The notes: a model not told the origin generated them from the letters alone. Shown: positions 1 through 5,784, counted from the first letter of the stretch. The stretch: 6,557 nucleotides of DNA from Segetibacter sp. (GCA_030146445.1 JASLBT010000409.1:1-6557), one strand, 5' to 3'. Program-made: numbers and translations.

Positions 1-298
1 CTTCTGCGCCGCTAAACGCAACCTGGTTGAGGTATTTGTCTACCTCATCCTGCGTCATTCCTACTCCGCGGTCGGTAATACTAAGCGTCTTTTCAGCTAC
101 GTTAAGTTCCACATCAATTCGCAGTTCACCCAGCTCACCCTTTGCTTCGCCAATCGACGATAGAGTTTTTAGTTTCTGAGTAGCGTCCACCGCATTGCTC
201 ACCAATTCGCGAACAAAAATCTCATGATCACTGTAAAGGAACTTTTTGATAATCGGGAAGATATTCTCCGTTTGTACACGGATATTTCCTTTGGCCAT
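1..298 (-). CDS. htpG: Hsp90-family molecular chaperone HtpG, N-terminal part (cut by window edge)
   Basis: Reading the minus strand from the ATG at 298-296 gives 99 uninterrupted residues beginning MAKGNIRVQTENIFPIIKKF, a typical bacterial Hsp90 N-terminus. The ATP-binding (GHKL) signatures are visible: motif ELVSNAVDA at residues 31-39, with catalytic Glu31 and Mg-binding Asn35, and motif DRGVGMT at 76-82, with adenine-contacting Asp76 and the glycines 78 and 80. The usual bacterial form of the second motif is DNGIGM, so Arg77 is a mild variation. HtpG is a cytosolic ATP-dependent dimeric chaperone. A full-length protein is about 600-630 residues, so the middle and C-terminal domains lie beyond the left edge. 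No Shine-Dalgarno sequence precedes the start; the leader is A-rich, as usual in Bacteroidota. The gene diverges from the nuclease gene that starts at 565. The family call is very secure; nothing can be said about the missing part. Confidence 0.97.
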   Translation of the reverse strand, partial: MAKGNIRVQTENIFPIIKKFLYSDHEIFVRELVSNAVDATQKLKTLSSIGEAKGELGELRIDVELNVAEKTLSITDRGVGMTQDEVDKYLNQVAFSGAE

Positions 299-307
299 AT
301 GTTGTTA

Positions 308-355
308 TTTTTTTGGTTCAGGCATTTGTACGAATATAGAACATCGTTGCGTCGC
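308..355 (+). repeat. Dispersed intergenic element, copy A
   Basis: This ~48-bp stretch aligns with 5006-5055. Shared blocks, in order, are a run of 7-8 T followed by GGTTC, then a G, then CA and TTTG, then a variable ~12-bp middle, then ACATCGTTGCG, one differing base, and CGC. Spacing between the first and last blocks differs by only one base (26 against 27 bp). The last block has an odd palindromic core, TGCG-T-CGCA. Copy A sits in the htpG leader and promoter region. I infer a diverged member of a family of short intergenic repeats; no genome-wide count is possible here. Confidence 0.55.
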
Positions 356-365
356 ACTCTTCAAC
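331..365 (-). promoter_or_regulatory. Candidate htpG promoter
   Basis: On the minus strand TATATTCG (331-338) matches the Bacteroidota -7 consensus TAnnTTTG except for one base. A TTG (362-364) lies 23 bp upstream as a possible -33 element, slightly further than the usual 19-21 bp. The start codon is about 32 bp downstream. The -7 box lies inside the dispersed element described at 308-355. This is a consensus match only, so confidence is low. Confidence 0.3.
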
Positions 366-375
366 ACCCGTTGAA
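360..375. repeat. Perfect 6-bp inverted repeat
   Basis: TTCAAC (360-365) and GTTGAA (370-375) are perfect inverted arms around ACCC. It lies directly upstream of the candidate htpG promoter and overlaps its possible -33 element, so it could be an operator. It does not match the CIRCE heat-shock operator. At this length chance is a fair explanation. Confidence 0.4.
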
Positions 376-435
376 AGTTGGGCATCGAGCGAAAGCAAAA
401 GGTTTTCACAAAGCAGATGCCACTAAAAGCTAAGC

Positions 436-448
436 TGACATACTGTCA
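436..448. repeat. Perfect 5-bp inverted repeat in the divergent region
   Basis: TGACA-TAC-TGTCA is a perfect dyad with a 3-bp centre, placed mid-way between the htpG and nuclease starts. The size and position fit a protein-binding site for a divergent promoter region, but no regulator is identifiable, and a 5+5-bp dyad is common by chance. Confidence 0.35.
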
Positions 449-564
449 AGTGAAGCTGAAAACACAACAAAAACCGCAACGATTGAACTTTCAGTACCTT
501 TTCGGTCGCGAATACTTGCCGCAGCGAAATGTCTTAACCTATACTTCACCAATAACTTCCATTA

Positions 565-3500
565 ATGAGGGTTCTTTCTTTAACAGCGATGTTGATCCTG
601 GCGTTTTCATCTATCTCACCAGTATACAGCCAGGTGGTGATTAATGAAGTATATGGCGGCGGCGGAAATAGCGGGGCCGTTTACAGGAACGACTTTATTG
701 AACTCTTCAATAACGGGAATGCAGCAGTAGACATTACGGGCTGGTCGGTTCAATATGCCAGCGTAACGGGATCGACCTGGCAAATGACCGTTTTATCAGG
801 GTCGATTGGATCAAAAGGGTACTTTCTTATTAAACAAGCCGGCGGTGCTGGCGGTACTACCGACTTACCTGCACCTGATGCAACAGGCACACTCAACCTC
901 AGCGGCACTGCCGGGAAGGTAGCTTTGGTTAGTAATAATGCGGCACTAACCGGGGTCTGCCCGGCGACCGCCAACGTTGCTGATTTAATCGGCTTCGGCA
1001 ATACGGCCAATTGCTACGAAGGCGCCGGGCCTGCTCCCTCTCCCTCGAACTCAACATCGGTAGAAAGAAGCCCTGCAGGCTTCGACAACAATCAGAACAA
1101 TTCCGATTTTGTCAGATCTACCCCATCTCCCACCCCCTCCGCAACCGTGGCTGATCTTACTGCACCTATTGTGTCTGGTTTATACCCGTCGAACGGGTTC
1201 AACAACGCTGCAGAAAGATTTACGGCTACGATCACGTTTAACGAAACGATTCAGAAGGGATCAGGAACCATTACGATAACTCGTAGTACGGATAGTGTCA
1301 TCGTCAAAAATATTCCGGTGACCGACACTACAATTCTTGTAGCGGGCAAAACCGCGAATTTCAGCATCTCAGGGTTAAGTGCGAACACAGCCTATTTTGT
1401 CGAAGTGAGTCAAGGTTCATTCAAGGATGTCGCCGATAACGATTTTGCAGGTATCCGGGGCGATTCGACATGGGCTTTTTCGACCGGTTCACGCTTATAT
1501 AGTGCGGCTTTCAATTACTGCGCAACAGGTATTCCCGAAGGATTTAGGCAGATTAGTGTTGTTGGTGCACAAACATGGGCATGTACAACCTTTGGACGCG
1601 ACAGCATGAATTTGCCAACCGGAAGTGCTCCAAACGGCCTCCAGATAAATGGCTTCAACATAACCAATGTTCCGAATGAGGATTGGCTGATTTCCCCTGC
1701 GTTTAACCTTTCTGCCGCTTCATATCCATTACTATCGTTTTGGAGCCGTACAGCCTTCAACGGCAAGGCATTGCAGCTTAAGGCTTCAACGGATTATAGT
1801 GGTTCCGGTAATCCGGCCTTGGCAAGCTGGACTGATCTGAATGGCCGGTTTCCGGCCATTGCATCGGATGTATGGACCCAATCAACGGTTAACCTTTCTG
1901 CCTTTAAACAGCAGGCGGTGTATATAGCATTTGTGTATACTTCCGGTCCTGAAGAAGGCGCCCGCTGGACCCTCGACGACTTTACAATCGAGAACTCTGC
2001 TACACCCCCAGCCGCAAATATCACAATGAGTGTTGAGGACTTACAATTTAATTATGTTACAAGCGGCGGAAGCACCGTGAAAAGTTTTGTTGTAACTGCA
2101 AATGATATCACAACACCCCTCACGTTGAATATTACAGGTGATTTTATGCTCTCTCTAAATAATATCGACTTTGCTCCAACGGCTACTTTAGCTATTGCTG
2201 AAGCCAATAATATCGCTATTCCGGTTTATGTGAGCTTCTCCCCATCAGCTAACGACATAGACTTTTCGGGGATGTTAACGGCATCTACTTCGGGTATTGC
2301 CGACACGGTATCTCTGAAGGGTAGCTCAATCGATCCGGCCAAAACACTGGAAGTGGTGAACTGGAATATAGAATGGTTCGGAAGCCCATCTTTCGGTCCG
2401 GTAAACGATAGCTTACAGGAGCAAAATGTGAAAACGATTATGCTCAACATCGGTGCTGACATATTCGCACTCACCGAGGTGATTGACACAGCAAGGCTTG
2501 GGAGGATAGTCAGGTCTATGCCGGGGTACTCCTTTGTGGTGTCAAACTTCGGCTCGCACGCAAACTCAACAGTAGCAGGCGATGGTCCGCTTTCAGATGC
2601 TCAAAAGCTCGCTTTCGTTTACAACACGAACTTATTTAATAACGTTTCAACAATGCCGCTGTTGAGCCAGGGACTCAACACAGCCGCAGATGCCGCAAGT
2701 ACGAATTACAACAACTGGTCGAGTGGCAGGTACCCTTATATGATGAATGCTGATGTTACGTTAAATGGCATAACCCGGAACATTAAGTTTATACTCATCC
2801 ATGCCAAAGCGAATACATCGCCGACGATTACTTCCTACGCCCGGAGAAAAGAAGGTGCCGATTCCTTATACAAACTTCTGAATACAAGCTATTCATCCGA
2901 CAACATCATCCTGCTTGGTGATTTTAACGATGATCTCGACCAAACCATTACAGCAGGAATAAACCCACCGGTAACATCTTATAGCTCGTTTGTTGCAGAC
3001 TCTGTAAACTACCATTCTGTTACTTTGCCCCTGAGCAGAGCAAATAAGAAATCCACCGTGGGCTACAACGACATGATTGATCATGTTTTGCTTTCAAATG
3101 AAATGAGGCCCTTTTACATGAATAATTCGGCAAATGTCCTCTCCGATGTCACTATACTCGTGTCAGCTTATGCCAGCACGACGACCGATCATTTTCCCGT
3201 GTTTACCCGGTACGCATTCGATCCTGCTGTACTTCCCCTCACGCTGCTGCAGTTTACCGCGAACAAAAAGGCGACATCGGTAGAGCTCTCATGGAAGACC
3301 ACCACTCAAGATAATAGTGCGGCATTTATCCTTCAAAGAAGTTCAGATGCGACAACGTTCACCGATATTGCGAGGATTCCCGCCCAAACTGGATTGTCGC
3401 GGGGCACATACACCTTCACTGATAAAAATCCATTGACCGGACAGAACTATTACACGCTTAAGCTAATCGATCGCGAGGGGAAGTTTAATATGTCGAAAGT

Positions 3501-3765
3501 CATTGCGCTATCGTTTTCCCCCGTATTTACTGCTACCCTGAGTCCCAACCCTGCTGCTGGTTTTGCCAGGCTAAATCTTAGCAACAACCTTCACCCCCTA
3601 AGCCTTCAAATCGCAGACGTGACAGGTAAAGTAGTTGCCCGCCAAAACATACCGGTGTTAACAACGACAATAATGGTTGACCTCAAACATCTACAAAAAG
3701 GCAGCTACATAATTAAGATATCGGGATTAGACCACGCATTCACTGATATACTGGTCATCAAATAG
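565..3765 (+). CDS. Secreted multidomain nuclease: lamin-tail + Ig-like + DNase I-type EEP domain, T9SS-sorted
   Basis: The 1066-residue product starts with a signal peptide (residues 1-22, hydrophobic core LSLTAMLILAF, probable cut after YS22). About 24-175 is a lamin-tail domain (VVINEVYGGGGN; Cys132 and Cys150 may pair), of the kind found at the front of ExeM-like extracellular nucleases. A Ser/Thr/Pro linker follows. 197-308 is an SbsA-type Ig-like domain (TAPIVSGLYPSNG). 310-476 resembles choice-of-anchor J jelly-roll modules (Cys319, Cys340). 484-590 is another Ig-like domain. 593-885 is the endonuclease/exonuclease/phosphatase domain with all DNase I-type active-site positions: Asn601 (NWNIEWFG), Glu638, His746, Asp786 and Asn788 (GDFND), Asp839, and Asp875-His876 (TTDHFPVF). 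890-985 is FnIII-like. 988-1066 is a T9SS type A sorting domain (LSPNP, GKVV, LKHLQKGSYIIKI). I infer export and surface attachment or release, with hydrolysis of extracellular nucleic acid. The start gives the complete signal peptide; there is no SD, only a weak promoter match at 515-547 and no clear terminator. Confidence 0.9.
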   Translation: MRVLSLTAMLILAFSSISPVYSQVVINEVYGGGGNSGAVYRNDFIELFNNGNAAVDITGWSVQYASVTGSTWQMTVLSGSIGSKGYFLIKQAGGAGGTTDLPAPDATGTLNLSGTAGKVALVSNNAALTGVCPATANVADLIGFGNTANCYEGAGPAPSPSNSTSVERSPAGFDNNQNNSDFVRSTPSPTPSATVADLTAPIVSGLYPSNGFNNAAERFTATITFNETIQKGSGTITITRSTDSVIVKNIPVTDTTILVAGKTANFSISGLSANTAYFVEVSQGSFKDVADNDFAGIRGDSTWAFSTGSRLYSAAFNYCATGIPEGFRQISVVGAQTWACTTFGRDSMNLPTGSAPNGLQINGFNITNVPNEDWLISPAFNLSAASYPLLSFWSRTAFNGKALQLKASTDYSGSGNPALASWTDLNGRFPAIASDVWTQSTVNLSAFKQQAVYIAFVYTSGPEEGARWTLDDFTIENSATPPAANITMSVEDLQFNYVTSGGSTVKSFVVTANDITTPLTLNITGDFMLSLNNIDFAPTATLAIAEANNIAIPVYVSFSPSANDIDFSGMLTASTSGIADTVSLKGSSIDPAKTLEVVNWNIEWFGSPSFGPVNDSLQEQNVKTIMLNIGADIFALTEVIDTARLGRIVRSMPGYSFVVSNFGSHANSTVAGDGPLSDAQKLAFVYNTNLFNNVSTMPLLSQGLNTAADAASTNYNNWSSGRYPYMMNADVTLNGITRNIKFILIHAKANTSPTITSYARRKEGADSLYKLLNTSYSSDNIILLGDFNDDLDQTITAGINPPVTSYSSFVADSVNYHSVTLPLSRANKKSTVGYNDMIDHVLLSNEMRPFYMNNSANVLSDVTILVSAYASTTTDHFPVFTRYAFDPAVLPLTLLQFTANKKATSVELSWKTTTQDNSAAFILQRSSDATTFTDIARIPAQTGLSRGTYTFTDKNPLTGQNYYTLKLIDREGKFNMSKVIALSFSPVFTATLSPNPAAGFARLNLSNNLHPLSLQIADVTGKVVARQNIPVLTTTIMVDLKHLQKGSYIIKISGLDHAFTDILVIK

Positions 3766-3786
3766 ATATTAACAGTTTTTAGGAGG

Positions 3787-3811
3787 CTCTTACAATTACA
3801 ACATGTAAGAG
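3787..3811 (+). repeat. Perfect 8-bp hairpin between the nuclease gene and rpsF
   Basis: CTCTTACA (3787-3794) and TGTAAGAG (3804-3811) form a perfect stem with a 9-base loop. No T-tract follows on either strand, so it is not a standard intrinsic terminator. It ends two bases before the -33 element of the rpsF promoter. It may be a weak 3' end for the nuclease mRNA or a protein site next to the promoter. Confidence 0.55.
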
Positions 3812-3812
3812 A

Positions 3813-3845
3813 ATTGCCATTGTATCAGGTATTCCCTTACCTTTG
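3813..3845 (+). promoter_or_regulatory. rpsF-rpsR-rplI operon promoter (Bacteroidota type)
   Basis: TACCTTTG at 3838-3845 is a perfect match to the Bacteroidota housekeeping -7 element TAnnTTTG. ATTG at 3813-3816 supplies the -33 element with a 21-bp spacer, within the known range. Transcription should begin around 3849-3853, leaving a leader of about 30-35 bases before the rpsF ATG. Confidence 0.75.
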
Positions 3846-3883
3846 CACCCCAAATCTTTTTAAATAATCAAAATCAGGGATTA

Positions 3884-4240
3884 ATGAACAATTATGAATT
3901 GATGGTGATTTTTACCCCGGTACTTTCTGAGGAAGACTTTAAGGCTTCACAGAAAAAATTTTTAGACTTGATTACCGACAACGGTGGTGAAGTTGTGAGT
4001 ACCAACCCATGGGGATTAAAATCACTTGCCTATCCCATCCAGAAGAAGACTACGGCCATCTACTGGGTAGCGGAATTTAAAGGGCAACCCGACTTCAATG
4101 AAAAGCTGAAAATTCAGCTCCTGAGAGACGAACAGGTGCTTCGTCACATGGTTACCAAGCTCGATAAATACGCCGTCGAGTATAATCAACGTAAGAGAAG
4201 TGGCGTACCTACCGGAAACGAAAAAGCAGTGGAGGCATAG
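3884..4240 (+). CDS. rpsF: Small-subunit ribosomal protein bS6
   Basis: The 118-residue product begins MNNYELMVIFTPVLSEEDF, the first beta strand of bS6, followed by the family pattern NGGEVVSTNPWGLKSLAYPI at about 34-53 and a strand containing YWVAEF near 60. Near 84 comes the LLRDEQVLRHMV stretch typical of bS6. The tail from about 100 (YNQRKRSGVPTGNEKAVEA) is polar. bS6 pairs with bS18 on the platform of the 30S subunit. The gene is first in the operon and ends two bases before rpsR. No Shine-Dalgarno sequence precedes the start (only a weak AGGGA), unlike its two downstream neighbours. The short leader shows no obvious CCG-loop stem of the kind known as the S6:S18 autoregulatory motif. 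In Bacteroidota ribosome structures bS6, bS18 and bS21 together hold the 16S rRNA tail that carries the anti-SD sequence. Confidence 0.97.
   Translation: MNNYELMVIFTPVLSEEDFKASQKKFLDLITDNGGEVVSTNPWGLKSLAYPIQKKTTAIYWVAEFKGQPDFNEKLKIQLLRDEQVLRHMVTKLDKYAVEYNQRKRSGVPTGNEKAVEA
4231..4235 (+). promoter_or_regulatory. Shine-Dalgarno sequence of rpsR
   Basis: GGAGG lies 7 bases before the rpsR ATG, inside the last codons of rpsF. This is a good SD in a genome type where SD sequences are rare, and it supports the ATG at 4243. Confidence 0.75.
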
Positions 4241-4242
4241 TC

Positions 4243-4509
4243 ATGGCAAATGCAAATGAGATAAAGTATCTGACCGCCATCAAGCAGGAAAAGCGCGCAA
4301 AGAAATTTTGTCGTTTCAAGAAATACGGGATTAAGTACGTGGATTACAAAGACGCCGAGTTCCTGAAGAAATTTCTGAACGAGCAGGGAAAACTTTTCCC
4401 CCGCAGGCTTACTGGTAACTCCCTGAAATTTCAGCGTAAAGTTTCCGAGGCAGTTAAGAAGGCCCGTCAAATGGGCTTATTACCTTATGTAACTGATCTT
4501 TTAAAGTAG
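4243..4509 (+). CDS. rpsR: Small-subunit ribosomal protein bS18
   Basis: The 88-residue product carries the bS18 signature: KFCRFKKYGIKYVDYKD at about 21-37, then FLNEQGKLFPRRLTGNSLKFQRK at about 44-66 and KKARQMGLLPYVTDLL near the end. E. coli bS18 is 75 residues; the extra length is mostly at the N-terminus, as is common in Bacteroidota. It binds 16S rRNA as a heterodimer with bS6 in the 30S platform. The single cysteine (Cys23) shows that this is not a four-cysteine zinc-binding form. The gene starts two bases after the rpsF stop and is preceded by GGAGG, so translation may be both coupled and SD-assisted. Its stop codon TAG overlaps the SD of rplI. bS18 is one of the proteins that sequester the anti-SD in Bacteroidota ribosomes, which makes the SD in front of this gene notable. 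Confidence 0.97.
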   Translation: MANANEIKYLTAIKQEKRAKKFCRFKKYGIKYVDYKDAEFLKKFLNEQGKLFPRRLTGNSLKFQRKVSEAVKKARQMGLLPYVTDLLK

Positions 4510-4513
4510 GAGG
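4508..4513 (+). promoter_or_regulatory. Shine-Dalgarno sequence of rplI
   Basis: AGGAGG sits 5 bases before the rplI ATG, and its first two bases are part of the rpsR stop codon TAG. It is the strongest SD in the window and makes the start at 4519 unambiguous. Confidence 0.8.
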
Positions 4514-4518
4514 ACACC

Positions 4519-4965
4519 ATGCAAGTAATATTAGTACAAGATGTTGACAATCTGGGTGGTGCAAACGAGTTAGTAACAGTGAGAAATGGTTATGCCCGGA
4601 ACTTCCTTATCCCGCAGAAGAAAGCTGTTGAAGCGAACTCCTCCAACTTAAAGCAGATGGAAGAGAAGCAAAAGCAGCTTGCGAAAAGAGAAGCCAAGTT
4701 ACTTTCTGAAATAAACAGCGTTATTGCGGTTTTAAAGGAAGGAGCACTTCGTATCGGCGCGAAAACGGGAGTAAGCGGAAAAATATTTGGTAGCGTAACC
4801 TCGCTGCAGATCAGTCGTGCCATCCGTGATCAGAAAGGTTTTGAAATTGATCGTAAACGTATTCACATTATCGACGAAGTAAAAGAACTCGGAAGCTATA
4901 AAGCATCAATTGACTTTGGTAATGGGAACACTACCGAAGTTGAATTTGAAGTCGTTTCCGAATAA
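4519..4965 (+). CDS. rplI: Large-subunit ribosomal protein bL9
   Basis: The 148-residue product matches the length of E. coli bL9 (149) and its two-domain plan. The N-terminal RNA-binding domain (1 to about 50) begins MQVILVQDVDNLGGANELVT and contains the family motif GYARNFLIPQKKA at about 24-36. A long charged helix (about 40-75, rich in Lys, Glu and Gln) links it to the C-terminal domain (about 76-148), which has GKIFGSVTSLQI and ends in an acidic strand. bL9 binds 23S rRNA near the L1 stalk and reaches along the subunit surface, influencing frame maintenance and ribosome spacing. It is last in the operon, nine bases after the rpsR stop, and is followed 20 bases later by an intrinsic terminator. 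Nothing is truncated or unusual in the protein. Confidence 0.97.
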   Translation: MQVILVQDVDNLGGANELVTVRNGYARNFLIPQKKAVEANSSNLKQMEEKQKQLAKREAKLLSEINSVIAVLKEGALRIGAKTGVSGKIFGSVTSLQISRAIRDQKGFEIDRKRIHIIDEVKELGSYKASIDFGNGNTTEVEFEVVSE

Positions 4966-4985
4966 CACTTCCGACTTATGACAAG

Positions 4986-5013
4986 GTCCATCCAAACGGG
5001 TGGACTTTTTTTT
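4986..5013 (+). terminator. Intrinsic terminator of the rpsF-rpsR-rplI operon
   Basis: GTCCATCC (4986-4993) pairs with GGGTGGAC (4998-5005) through 8 bp including one T-G wobble, with an AAAC loop, followed by eight T (5006-5013). The T-tract is also the first block of dispersed element copy B. Confidence 0.9.
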
Positions 5014-5055
5014 GGTTCGGTCAGTTTGCTCCCCGGGGCGACATCGTTGCGACGC
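5006..5055 (+). repeat. Dispersed intergenic element, copy B
   Basis: This is the second copy of the element at 308-355, in the same orientation: T-run plus GGTTC (5006-5018), TTTG, then ACATCGTTGCG (5041-5051), one base change, and CGC. The middle differs entirely and here carries the 8-bp palindrome CCCCGGGG (5031-5038). A weaker possible relative is at 6256-6277, where CATCGTT and GCGTCGC are separated by 7 extra bases. Confidence 0.55.
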
Positions 5056-5072
5056 TCCGTTTTACAATTCAT

Positions 5073-5096
5073 CTTTGTTCAGCAAAATCAACAAAG
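5073..5096. repeat. Perfect 7-bp inverted repeat
   Basis: CTTTGTT (5073-5079) and AACAAAG (5090-5096) are perfect arms around a 10-base loop. The arms share TTTGTT and AACAAA with the larger palindrome at 5132-5152, so the two may be related sites or structures. Confidence 0.5.
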
Positions 5097-5131
5097 CAGT
5101 AAGAAAGGTCAAACATTAGGTGCAAACAAGC

Positions 5132-5152
5132 CTGTTTTGTTGAACAAAACAG
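5132..5152. repeat. Perfect 21-bp odd palindrome
   Basis: CTGTTTTGTT (5132-5141), a central G (5142), then AACAAAACAG (5143-5152): ten perfectly matched base pairs around one base. No T-tract follows on either strand, which argues against a terminator. The geometry fits a dimeric DNA-binding protein site, about 200 bp upstream of the RRM gene. Its function is unknown. Confidence 0.65.
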
Positions 5153-5352
5153 TCCAGAATTAAAAAGTTATTATAACGTTTATATTTTTTTTGAATAATA
5201 TACTTTTTAAATAAAATGTTTATCTTCGGTACTTCCTTAATGATCTTTACAGTTTCACAATAGTTCTCTGGACGTTTTAAGTAAATGTTTCTCTGGTATA
5301 TTGTTCACTGTGTTCATTATGGGTTTTTATTTTTTTCATTAATTTTTTCAAA
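5153..5352 (+). promoter_or_regulatory. AT-rich promoter and leader region of the RRM gene
   Basis: This 200-bp stretch is strongly A/T-rich compared with its surroundings and must contain the promoter of the RRM gene, because a terminator closes the upstream operon. The best -7 match is TATCTTCG at 5221-5228 (one base off TAnnTTTG), but no -33 TTG is correctly spaced. If it is used, the mRNA leader is roughly 115-120 bases and U-rich. No SD precedes the start codon. Confidence 0.4.
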
Positions 5353-5358
5353 ATGAAC
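5312..5358 (+). promoter_or_regulatory. Possible start-codon-masking stem in the RRM mRNA
   Basis: GTTCATT (5312-5318) is perfectly complementary to AATGAAC (5352-5358), which contains the ATG at 5353. The 33-base loop is U-rich. Pairing would cover the start codon. A 7-bp stem with a long loop is only marginally stable, so this is a suggestion. Confidence 0.3.
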
Positions 5359-5763
5359 ATTTACGTTGGAAACCTCAGTTGGACTATGACTGAGCAGGAT
5401 TTAGCCGATCTTTTCACTCCATTCGGCGAGGTTATTTCTTCAAAAATCGTTACCGACAAATTCAACGGTAACCGTAGCAAAGGTTTTGGTTTCGTGGAAA
5501 TGGCTGATGATGAAGCAGGTCGCTCAGCAATCAGTCAACTTAACGAAAGCGACATCATGGGTCGTAAAATCGTTGTGAACGAATCACAACCACGTCCGAA
5601 AGACGGAACTGGTGGCGGTGGTGGATTTAAAAAGAGAAGCTTCGGCGGCGAAAGCGGCGGTGGTTTCAACCGTGGTGGCAGCACTGGCGGTTCTGGTGGC
5701 TTCAATCGTAACCGTAGCGGCGGAAGCAGCAGCGGTAGCGGTGGTGGTTACAACAGATATTAA
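5353..5763 (+). CDS. RRM-domain RNA-binding protein with Gly-rich tail
   Basis: The 136-residue product has a single RNA recognition motif, residues 1-80. RNP2 is IYVGNL (3-8) and RNP1 is KGFGFVEM (43-50), with the stacking aromatics Tyr4, Phe45 and Phe47 present. From about 87 to the end the chain is low complexity: Gly/Ser-rich with scattered FKKR, FNRGG, FNRNR and a final YNRY, resembling eukaryotic and cyanobacterial glycine-rich RNA-binding proteins. In Bacteroidota such small RRM proteins are common and are thought to bind RNA globally as post-transcriptional regulators. The exact RNA targets cannot be read from sequence. The gene stands alone between two terminators. The ATG has no SD and is preceded by an A/T-rich leader; the first residues MNIYVGNLSW match the family start. 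The protein is complete and shows no sign of decay. Confidence 0.95.
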   Translation: MNIYVGNLSWTMTEQDLADLFTPFGEVISSKIVTDKFNGNRSKGFGFVEMADDEAGRSAISQLNESDIMGRKIVVNESQPRPKDGTGGGGGFKKRSFGGESGGGFNRGGSTGGSGGFNRNRSGGSSSGSGGGYNRY

Positions 5764-5784
5764 TTCCTGCGTTGTAAAACTGTA

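Noticed and set aside
224..644. Two overlapping plus-strand open frames of 69 and 88 codons
   Set aside because: The first lies antisense to the htpG start and the second runs across the intergenic region into the nuclease signal peptide. Neither translation resembles a protein family or has a start context.
750..3084. Several short open frames inside the nuclease gene, mostly on the minus strand
   Set aside because: They are shadows of a long gene with clear domains and an intact active site; none has independent support.
3781..3808. AGGAGG followed by an ATG-TAA pair, looking like a start-stop element
   Set aside because: The SD-like motif is 16 bases from the ATG, and both lie upstream of the predicted transcription start of the rpsF operon.
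4978..5163. 61-codon plus-strand open frame after rplI
   Set aside because: It runs straight through the operon terminator and the dispersed element, and its translation looks random.
5172..5184. 13-bp dyad TATAA-CGT-TTATA
   Set aside because: It is A/T-only outside the centre and lies in a very AT-rich stretch, where such dyads are expected by chance.
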